DNA from: Phylloscopus collybita | Taxonomy: Eukaryota; Chordata; Aves; Passeriformes; Phylloscopidae | Length of the DNA: 64,000 bases | Reading direction: 5' to 3' | Assembly: GCA_027886175.1 (NCBI GenBank) | Contig: JAJNNQ010000018.1 | Span: 22,611,001 to 22,675,000 of the forward strand | Shown here: piece by piece, positions 1-10,309 of the stretch | Position numbering within the stretch: position 1 is the first letter of the stretch | Layout: each line of letters starts with the position of its first letter | Program-made: the position numbers and the translations under genes | Notes under the pieces: model-generated | Told to the model about the DNA's origin: nothing | Seen by the model: the letters and a program-made list of their open reading frames with translations, nothing else | Databases searched by the model: none

Positions 1-236
1 CAAGGTGGGGGTCAGTCTCTTCTCTCAAGTAACAAGTGACAGGATGAGAGGAAATGGCCTCAAGTTGTACCAGGCCAGGTTTAGATTAAATATGAGGAAA
101 AAATTCTTCATTCAGAGGGTGGCCAGGTGTTGGAACAGCCTGTCCAGGGAAGCGGTGGAATTACCATACCTTGAAGTGTATGAAAAACACATAGATGTGA
201 CACTTGGGGACATGGTTTAGTGGTGAACCTAGCAAT
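1..236 (+). repeat. CR1 LINE 3' fragment
   Basis: The sequence matches the well-known avian CR1 3' region. It contains 'ggtcagtctcttctc', 'aggaaatggcctcaag', 'tttagattaaatatgagg' and 'tggaacagcctgtccaggga', followed by 'cacttggggacatggttta'. It is in plus orientation and truncated at the left by the window edge. The terminal octamer repeat is not present, so the copy is broken before its 3' end. The short reading frame at 5-220 is repeat sequence, not a gene. Confidence 0.88.
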
Positions 237-3200
237 GCAGTTTGCAAGTGAAAAATTCCTCACTGAACAGGAAAATTATTTTTGACAAATTCCCAAAGCT
301 GTAATGTCTTAGGTGAGGAGGAGGAGGTCTCAAGTCAGAAGTGTCCCACACATAGAAGGAACAATACATGGCGTTTGCTTTGAGACCAGATGGCTGAGGG
401 CAAAGCTGAAATGTGGGAATGCTGGCACAGCCCTGACATGAAGGAATGGGTGCAGTAAAATACAAAACCTTTGTTTTAATAGATCATATCAAAAATGCTA
501 TTCCTGGAGACAACCGCTGTAGGTCAAACATTCAAAAGAGATGGCCTAATCAATAGTGTCAATTTAAATTGCGAGGAGGGAGAGAACAAAGAGAGTTGAG
601 ATCAGAGAGAAGACAATCAATAACCACTTGAGAGACCAGCAGTGCTTCTGAATCAAGAAGCCCAGAGGGGAAACTACAGAGGAGACTCCATAATGAATAA
701 AGCATTCTTTTACTAACTTTTGCCATGATGTTTCAGCAGCTGTGGGATAAGCCAGTCCAGAAGCTTAAGGACAATTGGAGGAAGATCCAAGACCATGTGC
801 ATCATCCCTAGGTAGGACAGAAGCCAGGTAACTGTGCTAATACAATGCTTGCCAAGTTACCAGGCATATTAGCTAGAGCACCATGTTGAGCTAATGAGGC
901 TGGAGAGCTTTTTGCTTGCATCCCACCAGCTTGGGGTGCTTGCACCTCCATAGCTGTGTCTTACGACCAAATTCAGTTTGTGTGTCAAGACTGGCATGGT
1001 CTTGAACACTTTGAACTCACTTTGGTAGAATGACTTTAAAAAGGCAGAGGTTGCTTCTTGGAAGATCAGCCTGCTGGTGTGGGTTATCATTGTGCTGGGG
1101 AGCCCAAGGTGAGTAACATCTGGGGTGAGGTCTGAGCATCTGTAAGTGCCAGACCTGGTCCAACAGCTCAGTGTGATGCCCTTTGACTTTTCTCACCACT
1201 TCATGTCTGGTCATCCTAGGACTGTTTTCACCTGCCTTACAAATATTTCCTAGCTGCCCACGGCATATTCAAGATAAACCTGGGGATGTCTAGCAAATTG
1301 TATTCAAAAGCTTTCATTTTATTCTACCACTGAATCCTCCCTCTGCCTATCCCTCTTCCCTTAGCCCAGATCCCCACCACTGAGGGTGGCAGTGCTGCCC
1401 TGCTCTCTCCACAGCCATGGTGACAGCAAGCAAGCTCTGCAGCTCATCTTAATCATTTTATGGACAAGATTAGTGCCTTCTGCATCACTTCTGATTCTTG
1501 TTATGCAACCATCTTTCATGAATTGCTTTGCTACTGAGCTGTGCTGTACCATGACCTGAGGGGGTAGCTTGAGAAGAAATTTGGGAATGTTGCATGATTT
1601 CTTCACCCACCTGAGGATGGGATGGGAGGGGATGGGAGTCTGGGAAAAAGAAAACCTGTCATAATCTGTGGTTTTGAGACTGGGGACAAGGGGAAACAAA
1701 GGGGACTAGCCAAGTCCGGGAGTCTGTATGCTAAGTGAGCAGGGAGCCTGAGGCAGATAGATCAGAGTGTCTTTATTCATGAAGACTCACAGAAGTAGAA
1801 TTGGAAATGAGCAGGAGTTCAAAGGGAGATAGGAGTTTGTTAGTGCAGCAGCAGGGATGAAAACTGACAGTGCTTACAGCAGCATGGGCAAAGCAGTCAT
1901 CCCTGGGCCAGGCAGATAGGGCAGGGAGGGTTCTCCAGGTGCTGTGAACCCTGAGTGCTAGGTGGGGACTGGCATTTGTGAGCTTACTCCTAGTTCTGTC
2001 ACACTGTTTTATAAGATTGGGAAACTTTCTTTCCATGTGGGTAAATGAGGCACTGAACAAGTACAGCTGACACTTGGCAAGGGAAGTTAAGAGTGTTGGT
2101 ACTGTAGCTTGAAGTGGATGTAGATTACAGTAATGAAACTCACTGCAAACTAAAAACATTATAAATTTGTGTTCTCCCAAAGCCCAAAAAAGCATTATCA
2201 TCCTCTTTGCATGTGAGTGAATTTCTCCAAAAACCTCCTTCCCCTTTCTTCAAGTGGTCTACAGATGATTTTGGAGCAGTCTGTACTGCTGACCTGGTTT
2301 TTCATTCATGAGGGCTCCAGGAACAGTCTTGCACAAGTCCAAGAGCAGCTCAGAAAAGAGGTGAACTGCCAGGCAAGGTACAGGGAGCCAAAGGAGCTGG
2401 GAACCATCACAGGAAACCCTCAGACTATGGAAGCCTTTACAGTGCTCAGCCTTTTGCTGAGATTTTCATGCTTGATGGCTCACAAAACATTTGGAACAAG
2501 AAGAGAGGTTTTCTTATTTGCTTCCTTGTACTTTAAATCCTCTCTGGACTTGACTTGTGCTCTGAGCACCTCAGTGCTGTGACAGCAGGAGGAACTCTGA
2601 CAGCCACATAACTGCAAGGGAGAAGCTGCTTTGCACACAGGCAAGAGCACAGTCTCTCCCAAGCCCTCGGTCTTTTAAATCATTTGACTGGTGGTTTGAA
2701 CGTTTCTTATCCCTGAGCTCTCCCTGTCTCCCATCTCATGTCCCTCCTTGCAGCTCCCTCTTCCTGTGTTGGAAGACCTATGCTGTCACAGGGGAAAAAA
2801 TGCTGGGTTTATGATGAGAGTGGAGATGTTTCAGTGCCAGAATGCAGGCCCTTATATCTGGTCTGTTCTGACACTTGTGCCGTGTCTGTCAGCGTTCAGC
2901 TGCCACCTGCAGCACAGAGGGAAGGTGCAGGGGGAACATTTTGGACAAGAGCCACTGTTTTCTTTTGCCATCACAGCTTGATGCTGTTGTCTGGGACACG
3001 CTTTCTATCAGGAACAATGGCTGTACTTTGTTGTTGCCCTGGGATAGGGTAGCTGATATGGTGCCCTATGTGGATGGGAGGAAAGGTGTCCCACATCCCA
3101 ACAAATCTTCAGGAACTGATCACTCTTAACTACAGCTTGATTTTGTGGCATTTCTCTTCCTTACTATCAGCCTATATACTATCAGCCAGCTCTGAATGTA

Positions 3201-4784
3201 TGCAAAATGTTGTTAGGCAAATAATCAGCCTTGGTTGCTGCTCTGACTGCACATATGTGCTTCAACTCAGCTCCTCAGCATCCTGTGGCCTGGGATGACT
3301 CCATGCTCCTTTCCAGTACCTGGCAGCACACCACTGCCTATCTGTTCTACCCTTTACTGTTAGCAGGGCTAGGCTGAACTGCCCAGCCAGGCTCTGTGAT
3401 AACTGGCTGAAATGTCAGAGTACCTTGCACAGATGACAAAGGATGACACTTCATGCTCGTTGCTGGTTTGCTCCATCACCTGCCACACAGCTAAAGGTTC
3501 ATGTTTTGGTAGTCGATGCCAGGCTGATCTTCTCCACCCTGCTCAGATTAACCCTGTATTTCCTGCTGCTGTCCCAGCTGCCCTTTCAGGCTCCTTGCTG
3601 CTCCAGCAGTTATCATGGCAGTGACTTATCATCAGCCCGTGTGAATATGTCCTTTGAAACCACACAGTTAAGATGGTGTTTTATCTGACTCCTTAGTCCC
3701 ATATAACAGTTCGATTTGTTTTTTGGCTGGGTTTTTTTTGAGTTTGTTGGACTCTTCCTTCAAGTGCCCAACTTTAGGACAGGGTTCTTCAGCTTCCTTT
3801 AACACATGTGGAGCTTTTCCTATGTGGCATTTTATCTGGTCTGGGCTGAGAATGTGAGGTCTCAAAATCCTGAGAAAACAGGTAATTTATTCTGGCACTT
3901 GCAGAGCCATCTCGGGTGGCTCCCTGCTGTCACTGCAGTCAGTGCTGTCACTACAGCTCTACAGGAGAAAAGCCCCTGGGAGACAAGCTGGGGCTGAGAA
4001 CATAACACTGAGCCTTTGAACTTGTCTTCTCCCAGGGAATGTTTTCAATTCTCCCACAAAAAGAACCTCCTTTCTGCCTACACTGAGTCAGTGTGCCCTG
4101 GGATGGGTCAGAGGCTTCTGTCTTTTCTCCTGATTACCAGAAATAAGTCTGATGTACAGAAGCAGAACATGTAATAAGATCAACACAATTGTTATTTTGG
4201 TGCAGACCGTGATGTTTCAGTATTGGCTGCACTTTTGTATTGCTCTCGTCCTGCTGAAAACATTAACTTTCCTGACTTCGTTTGAGACCTCATTTGCCTT
4301 TTCTTGCTTTGTTTCCTCTGTGCTGCATAAATCCTGGGGCCAAATTAAGCAGTGTCTGAACAGCAAAGAGAATCTGTGCATCCTGAACACATTTGACAAA
4401 GATGTCATGTCTTCTCATCTGTTATTAACAACTTTGCCTGCTTCAGCTGGCATAATTAACTTTAAATTAGACACGTACCTTGCAGTGTCTAGACTTCATC
4501 TGCCTGTGGAGATAGCAGGTGGCTGCGTGGCATCCAGAGTCTTGGTGGAAGTGGCCGAGAGCAAGAGGACGCTGTGGATTATCGCCGAGGCCCTCTCAAG
4601 CAAGGTTACACTCAGAGGGAGCTGTGCTGATGGTGAGCGAAGGTGGCCGGGTCCCGGTGGTCTCCTCGCTGGCACAGCTCTGCCCTGCTGTAAAATCAGG
4701 ACGACGGGAAATGTCAACCGTGAACCAGCTGAACTTTCTGCTCGGCCCCGCGGGCCCGGGATAGGGAAGTTTGGGCATTTCGAA
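237..4784. other. Intergenic sequence, no gene recognised
   Basis: I read both strands for exons and found none that I recognise. In other amniotes POMT2 lies on this side of NGB, in the same orientation. I looked for its C-terminal coding exon and did not see it, so it should be left of the window. An isolated AATAAA at 696-701 (+) has no transcript attached to it. Short open frames here have no family signature. Confidence 0.5.
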
Positions 4785-4842
4785 TTTCTTTTTTCTTCCT
4801 TCCATCCCTCCCTCCCTCCTTCCTTCCTTCCTTCCTCCTCCC
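4785..4842 (+). repeat. Pyrimidine-rich simple repeat (CTTT/CCTT/CCCT)
   Basis: A 58-base almost pure C/T tract made of CCCT and CCTT units ends exactly where the GC-rich NGB promoter begins. It is a mixed microsatellite. Purine/pyrimidine asymmetry just upstream of a CpG-island promoter can favour open or triplex DNA, but no function is shown here. Confidence 0.8.
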
Positions 4843-5480
4843 GAGCGGGCAATACCTCGGTGAGCTCTCCCTTCCGCGGCGGTGCCGGCGGGCGGAGCGC
4901 GGTGCGGCCGTGGCGGGGCGGGGGCGGGACCCCGGGGGGCGCGGGGGCAGCGCCGGCGCTCCCCGGCGAGCGAGGGGCGGGGGCCGCAGCTCGCCGGCCC
5001 CTCCGCCCGCGGAGCCGCGGTACCAGCGCCTCGCCTCGCCTCGGGGCGGCCAGGGGCAGGGCCCCCGCCATGGAGAGCGGGATGCCGCTGTCGGGCGGGC
5101 AGCGAGCGCTGATCCGGGAGAGCTGGCGGCGGGTGAGCGGCAGCCCCGTGCAGCACGGCCTCGTCCTCTTCACCAGGTGAGCGGCGCGATGCGGCCACCG
5201 ACAGCCCGGTCCCGGCCGCCTGCCCGCCCCACCGCCCCGTGCGGGAGGGACGGACGGGCTCCGCTTCTTGGAGAGAAACGCTTCCCTGTGCTTGGCGATG
5301 GCTCCTGGCCGGCTCCCCTCCCCTGGCCTCTCCCAGCCCGTGGCTGGCGGTCCCAAAGCCGCTCCGCCGCCAAGCCGCAGGTGCCGTGGGGCAGGGCCGG
5401 GCTCCGCTCCCCGCTGCTTGCCCTGCCTTTCCCATCCTTCGCGAGTGAGAACTTTGCCACGCGGAGACGGAGAGTGAGAG
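4840..5480 (+). promoter_or_regulatory. NGB: CpG island, NGB promoter region
   Basis: GC content rises sharply at about 4840, with many CpG dinucleotides and GGGGCGGG-type (Sp1-like) boxes near 4914-4930. The block covers the NGB start codon and runs into intron 1. No TATA box is evident, as expected for a CpG-island promoter; the transcription start is not determined. Long open frames on both strands in this block are by-products of high GC. Confidence 0.8.
5070..5176 (+). CDS. NGB: NGB exon 1
   Basis: Encodes residues 1-35 plus two bases of Arg36 (helices A-B; '[11 protein letters not shown]' and 'HGLVLFT'). The donor is CAG|GTGAGC at 5177. An in-frame second Met codon at 5082 could also start translation and would give a 157-residue protein; the first has the better Kozak match. 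Confidence 0.95.
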
Positions 5481-8400
5481 AGGAGCGGCGGGCGGGCTTT
5501 GTGCCTTTCTGCCCGCTCATCCCCTGCCTTGTCACCGCCACTTCTGCCCTTCCAAGGGCTGTGTGTCTGGCTCCTGGCTCCGAGGAGCGTGTGGAAGGGG
5601 CCGCCCGATCATTGCCTCCTCAGGGAAGTGCTGTGCAGCCCCAGGCACAGACCTGGCCGCCAGGGAGGGATTCAGCAGGGCAGAGGAAATGGTGTACCGG
5701 GTGGAATGGCTGATACCCAGCTTCTTGCCTCTCCTCAGCAGATTAATTTATCAATTATGTGAAGATATAAAAAAAAAAAAAAGGAAAAATCAATGAAAAG
5801 TCGTTTACAAAGCACAATTGGAGAGCTGACGAGCGGCTTCCGGAGCGAGAGGGATCCAAATCTCCCAGAGCGGGACTAAAGCAGTGACAACAATGTGGGG
5901 GAGAGGGGTGCAATAGTTTCATGTGCAGGATGAAGAGACAAGAGACTCTTGCCTGAATTTTTGGTGGTCTGCTCTATCTACCTGGGTGGCTGCTGACATA
6001 CACTGGCAAGGGAGGATGGGGCAGGGAGCACGGGGAGAGGAAATGGGAGCTGGTGATAGTGATGGGACTGGGGCATCAGCTGAGTTTGTACATGCCCCCC
6101 TTGGTCCAGATGGCTGCTGGAGCCTGGAGGCCTTCCCTTGGAAACTTTTGTGTTCAAGGGGATCAAAAAGTGGGAATGGGAATAGTTGAGAAAACAGCCG
6201 AGACTTTGAGGAGAAGGGCCAGGCTGGGAGGAATTCCAGAAGGTTGGGACTAGTTCTCAGGTGCCATAAATACGTATCCAAGAGCTGGGGTTATGGGCTA
6301 GAGAAACAGAAAGGTTTTTGTCTATAGATAATCTGGATTGCCCCAAACAAAAACTTTTCAGAACTTTCGGATCTTCTACAGGTGGGGAGGGATCAGTAGG
6401 TGGCAACAGAGGCAGAAGTGAGCTGTGGGTGTGCCGCTGATGGGGTGAGTGGGACTTTAAATAAAGCTGAGGAAGCGAGAAGATGGGGTGTTCTTTCTTG
6501 CTGTTGCAGGTTGTTTGACTTGGATCCTGACCTGCTGCCCCTTTTCCAGTACAACTGCAAGCAGTTTGCCAGCCCTCAGGAGTGCCTCTCTGCCCCTGAG
6601 TTCCTGGATCACATCAGGAAGGTGAGAGAGGGGCTGTGGCATGGCTGGAACAGTCTCCATGGAGGAAGAAACTCCTAGGCAATGATTTGGGACTCTGGTG
6701 TGTCTGACCAGGGAACACGTGGGAAGTCTCCTCCTGAGATGGTAGCTGCAGGGGGTTGGTTACTCAGGCTAACAGAAGGCCAGGACAAAGTGCCCTATAG
6801 CAGTGGAGAGGGGATGAGAAGACAGGTTATAGTGGCTAAGGGGCACCGTGCTGATTTCCATGCCCTCATCTGAGTGTGGATGGCTTCCTGTGAAAGCTGA
6901 GAGTCCTTCTCCTACTGTGGAGGTGCCTCAGGGTGCTCGCCTGTGTCCAGATGAGGACTGAAGCTCTCTGCTTGGCCACACGCTGACCAGAAGGTGGCAC
7001 AGAGCTGGGCAATGGGCCAGGCTACCCTGGCCCCACTGCTGTGGAGAGGTTTTTGGTGCAGCTGCAGAGCCAGAAGCCACAGCACCTCTCAGAGAGCCTC
7101 CAAGGGAGTGCTGCAGTACACATTCCCCTCCCCCCCAAACAGAGAAAGGAGCAACGCTGAGGAGAGGCTCATGCATGCACAGTGCACCTGGTGCAGCAGA
7201 GACCCTTTGCTGAGCCCTGAAGAGAAGCCACACTGGGACAAAGCACAGCCTTGGCTAGCAGATGCCTTCATAAACTGCCTGGCTCCATCTTTAAACCAGT
7301 TTGGTGCTTTGCTTGCCTGTCTTTGTTCCTTGTTAAGAGGCTGTTTCAGGACTGAGCTCCTCTGATAGCTGCAAGCTTTTTGTTATTTTCCAGCCTCTCT
7401 TTATTGGCAAAGTTAAGATTATTGCCTTGAGTTCTTTGCTCTTGTTGGAGATAAATTGCCGGTTGAAATTACAGAGCACAATTCTATCACCTCTTGGCTT
7501 TGCCAAGATAACCATGCCCTGGCTTTAATCTCTTCTAATTTTTTTTGTGTCTGTTCCCTTCATCCTTCATTAAATCTTTTCTGTCCTGTTTCCATTTGAC
7601 TCTTAATGCTCCTGGGAGACTGTGGTATATGTTTTACCAGACCAGGTCAAGAGTTCCCATGCAGTTGTCCTGGGGTCCTAGGAGTTGTAATGAATGTATC
7701 AGCATTAGGCCTGCAACTGCTCTGCTGCAGGGCTGTTTATCCCCTCTGGGACAGCAGTGCTGCATGCTGTGCAGCTCTGGTAGTGTCCCAGGGAAGGATG
7801 TGGTGTGTGCTGCTGCCAGCCTCACTGATGTGACACATGGATCACAGTAGAGCAAAGGAAAGCTCAGAGGCATCTGGGCTGGGAGGGGATCAGGCTGACA
7901 AGGGTGAAGTAGAGGGTCAGCTATTTTGTTTCCTCTGAAAGCGAAGCTGAACCCTTCTGTTAATGCCACTCTGCCTTTCTGCTCCTGTGCTAGGTGATGC
8001 TGGTGATTGATGTTGCTGTGAGCCACCTGGAGAACTTGTCCTGCCTGGAAGAGTATCTTTACAACCTTGGCAAGAAGCACCAGGCAGTTGGTGTGAAGGT
8101 TGAGTCTTTCTCGGTGAGGTGTTCTCTCTTGTCTCGCTGTGGCTGTGTTTGTTCACCCCTGCCTGCAACCCTCAGCTGTCCCCATCCTTCCTCTGGGTTC
8201 AGCTGTCTGAAGAGAAATTGATGGCTCAGGGCAGCCTGTCCAAGGTGCTGATACCAATGTAGTGACACTGCCCCAATGAGGGAAACCTTTGAGCTCCCCT
8301 TGTTTTCTGCCCTTGCCCAGTAAGCCCAGGCAGAAAAGATAGATGGGAGCAAAGCATTTCCACTGTTTGAAGAGGACCATGGTTTAGGACACTGAAGTCT

Positions 8401-9411
8401 CTCCTGTGCCACAGGGCTGCAGGCTCAACCTTTGCCCTGGATCCTTTGCATCTAATTCTCCGGGCAAATCTCACCACACCTGGAAAAGGGAGCATCCACC
8501 TCTCTGTGTCTGCACTGGGATGGAGTTGCTGCACCTCAGCCCCTGCTTCCTCCATGCCAGTGACACCCAAACGTCTTCCGTATTAAATCCTTTATTACTC
8601 CTCTCCTGCTATCAAGCATGGACAGAAATGCAGTGGGGAAGGGCGGGTTGAAGAACAGCTTTCTAAGCCACACATGGCTCATTCCTGATATTGCTAGCTT
8701 TTGTTCTCTTCAGAGGGAGCAGGGTCCCTTTTGTTTGGGGTGGTGATTGCCACCAGCTCTGCACTCAGTGTGGGGGTGCTCCTGCAGGAGCTGCTCACAG
8801 CTCTGTGAGGAGCAGTGCCATGTGGAGAAGCCTGAGAGGCACTGAGACATGCCCTAAGCATCTGGCATGGAGTCTGATCCACTCTCCTGACAGGGCATTG
8901 CTCAGCTCTGCTGCTCCACTGCTATGCCAAGGGATAGGGCCAGCTGCCTGCACCTGGGAGCCACAGAAACTGGATGTGTACCTCTCCCCTGGTGTTACAT
9001 GTGAAGTGGCAGCCCTTGCTCCCTTGACTTCCACTCTGCACTCGTGCTTGGTGAGGGCCAGCATAGGGCAGGGGAGGAAGAGGATGACATGGGCTGGTTC
9101 TGGGCCCCCTCTGACGAGCCAGGGACTGGAGGGGCCTGGTACTGTTGGTGGAAGAGGAGCAGGTGCCCTGCAATTGGAGGAGTCGAAAAAGGTGGCAAAG
9201 TGAGACAAGAGACTACTTGTCATCCTCTGGTGCTGAACTTGACACCTCCTTGTTTGGTTTGCAGACTGTCGGCGAGTCCTTGCTGTACATGTTGGAGAAA
9301 TGCCTTGGTGCTGCCTTCAGCCCAGAGGTGCAGGAAGCTTGGAGCAAACTCTACGGTGCTGTGGTGAAAGCCATGCAACGTGGCTGGGAGACCCTCCCAG
9401 AAGGGGACTAG
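5070..9411 (+). CDS. NGB: Neuroglobin (whole gene span, 4 coding exons)
   Basis: Join 5070-5176, 6510-6621, 7994-8113 and 9265-9411: 486 bases, 161 residues, all introns GT...AG. Neuroglobin is a monomeric, cytosolic and mitochondrial-associated neuronal globin with a hexacoordinate haem, linked to O2/NO chemistry and protection from hypoxia. The protein shows the distal HisE7 in 'FLDHIRK' (His70), the proximal HisF8 in 'KKHQAVGVK' (His102), and the three neuroglobin cysteines Cys52 (CD7), Cys61 (D5) and Cys126. The three introns fall at phase 2 near B12, phase 0 near E11 and phase 0 near G7; the E11 intron is the neuroglobin hallmark. The ATG at 5070 sits in a strong Kozak context (gccATGG). 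The N-terminus is about 6 residues longer than human neuroglobin (151 aa) and the C-terminus a few longer. The gene converges on TMEM63C. Confidence 0.97.
6510..6621 (+). CDS. NGB: NGB exon 2
   Basis: Encodes residues 36-73 with Cys52, Cys61 and the haem distal His70. It is preceded by a polypyrimidine tract and TTGCAG (acceptor AG 6508-6509) and followed by AAG|GTGAGA. The peptide 'LLPLFQYNC' is shared with mammalian neuroglobin. Confidence 0.97.
7994..8113 (+). CDS. NGB: NGB exon 3
   Basis: Encodes residues 74-113, beginning 'VMLVIDVAV' right after the phase-0 E11 intron and ending 'GVKVESFS'. It carries the haem-ligating proximal His102. The acceptor is TAG (7992-7993) and the donor TCG|GTGAGG. 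Cys90 in the E-F region has no counterpart that I recall in human neuroglobin. Confidence 0.97.
9265..9411 (+). CDS. NGB: NGB exon 4 (terminal coding exon)
   Basis: Encodes residues 114-161 (helices G-H; '[15 protein letters not shown]', then '[13 protein letters not shown]') and stops at TAG 9409-9411. The acceptor is GCAG at 9261-9264. The tail after Trp154 extends a few residues beyond that of human neuroglobin. Confidence 0.97.
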   Translation, partial: TVGESLLYMLEKCLGAAFSPEVQEAWSKLYGAVVKAMQRGWETLPEGD

Positions 9412-10300
9412 ATCCTGCCAGCTATCCCTATCCCTGACCATGCAGCGGTCCTGAGCACAGGGAGTCTCATGCCACACTCGCTGCCTCTCCCCACCTCTGT
9501 CTTTCTGTGTGCACCAGCCCGTGGCTGCCTCTGCCACTCACCACATGCTGTGGGGCTCTCACACAGTTCCACCCTGCTTCAACACGAGCGTGTCTCTGCC
9601 TTTGCTAAGGGCTGGCAGGGCACGTCCCTGCAGTGAAGCCTGGCATGCCACCCTGCCCCAAGTTCCTTCAGGAGCACCAACACTCATGTACCTACTCTGG
9701 GTTTTAGCTTGCTCATCTTCCCTCCTCTTGCTACCCACCCTAGGTAGGTGACAGCTGGCATAGGCCTCTTGGGCTTCTTTGCCTGAAATCCTGTTTCTGT
9801 GCTTTACCTGCCAGGTCTGACACTGCTCAGTCCTCCTGTGCTGCTGTACCTGGTTCAGCTGTGGCAATGACAGATTTGGCTCCATCCAGGTCAAAAGGCA
9901 GCGAGAGAGTAAGGCTGGTCACACCATGTGGCTGTCCTCAAACCTTGCAGAGAGTTTTCCCCCTCTCCCTTCATCAATATATCATTACCAGATGGTTAAT
10001 CCTGGTGCTTTCTTCTGCCTTGCCTCTGACCTGGATGGGATACCTGGCTTTTCCCTGTGTCAGGTTGGTCACAAACCAGTAGTTTTCCTAGGGATGCTGG
10101 TGGCAGTGGTGTCACATTAATCCCAAGGTGAGACTGCTTTTGGCAAGGTTGGGTGCCAGCTGAAAGGCTTTGTGTTGATTTGGCCAGCTGGTTTAACCTT
10201 GGAGCTATTTTAAATGCAGCAACAGCAGCAGTAGCAATGTCTGTTTACTGCTTTGTGTTAAGGAAAATAAAGTAAATCCAAGGAAAAGATGTCTTAAAAT
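9412..10300 (+). other. NGB: Probable NGB 3'UTR
   Basis: Non-coding sequence between the NGB stop and the first plus-strand polyadenylation signals. No splice structure or coding sequence is seen. The extent is inferred from the signal positions. Confidence 0.55.
10266..10271 (+). terminator. NGB: Candidate NGB poly(A) signal AATAAA
   Basis: First canonical AATAAA downstream of the NGB stop (855 bases away). A second AATAAA lies at 10298-10303 with TG-rich sequence following, so cleavage is expected around 10.29-10.33 kb. Confidence 0.55.
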
Positions 10301-10309
10301 AAAAATGAA

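Noticed and set aside
1..4000. Possible last exons of POMT2
   Set aside because: Synteny suggested it, but no stretch resembles the conserved POMT2 C-terminus on the plus strand.
4496..5435. Two 280-codon minus-strand frames over the NGB promoter
   Set aside because: They are mirror frames of a GC-rich island, rich in Arg, Pro, Gly and Ala, with no domain, and they overlap the true NGB exon.
4910..5713. 267-codon plus-strand frame across NGB exon 1 and intron 1
   Set aside because: It reads NGB exon 1 in the wrong frame and passes through its intron; composition is that of a CpG island.
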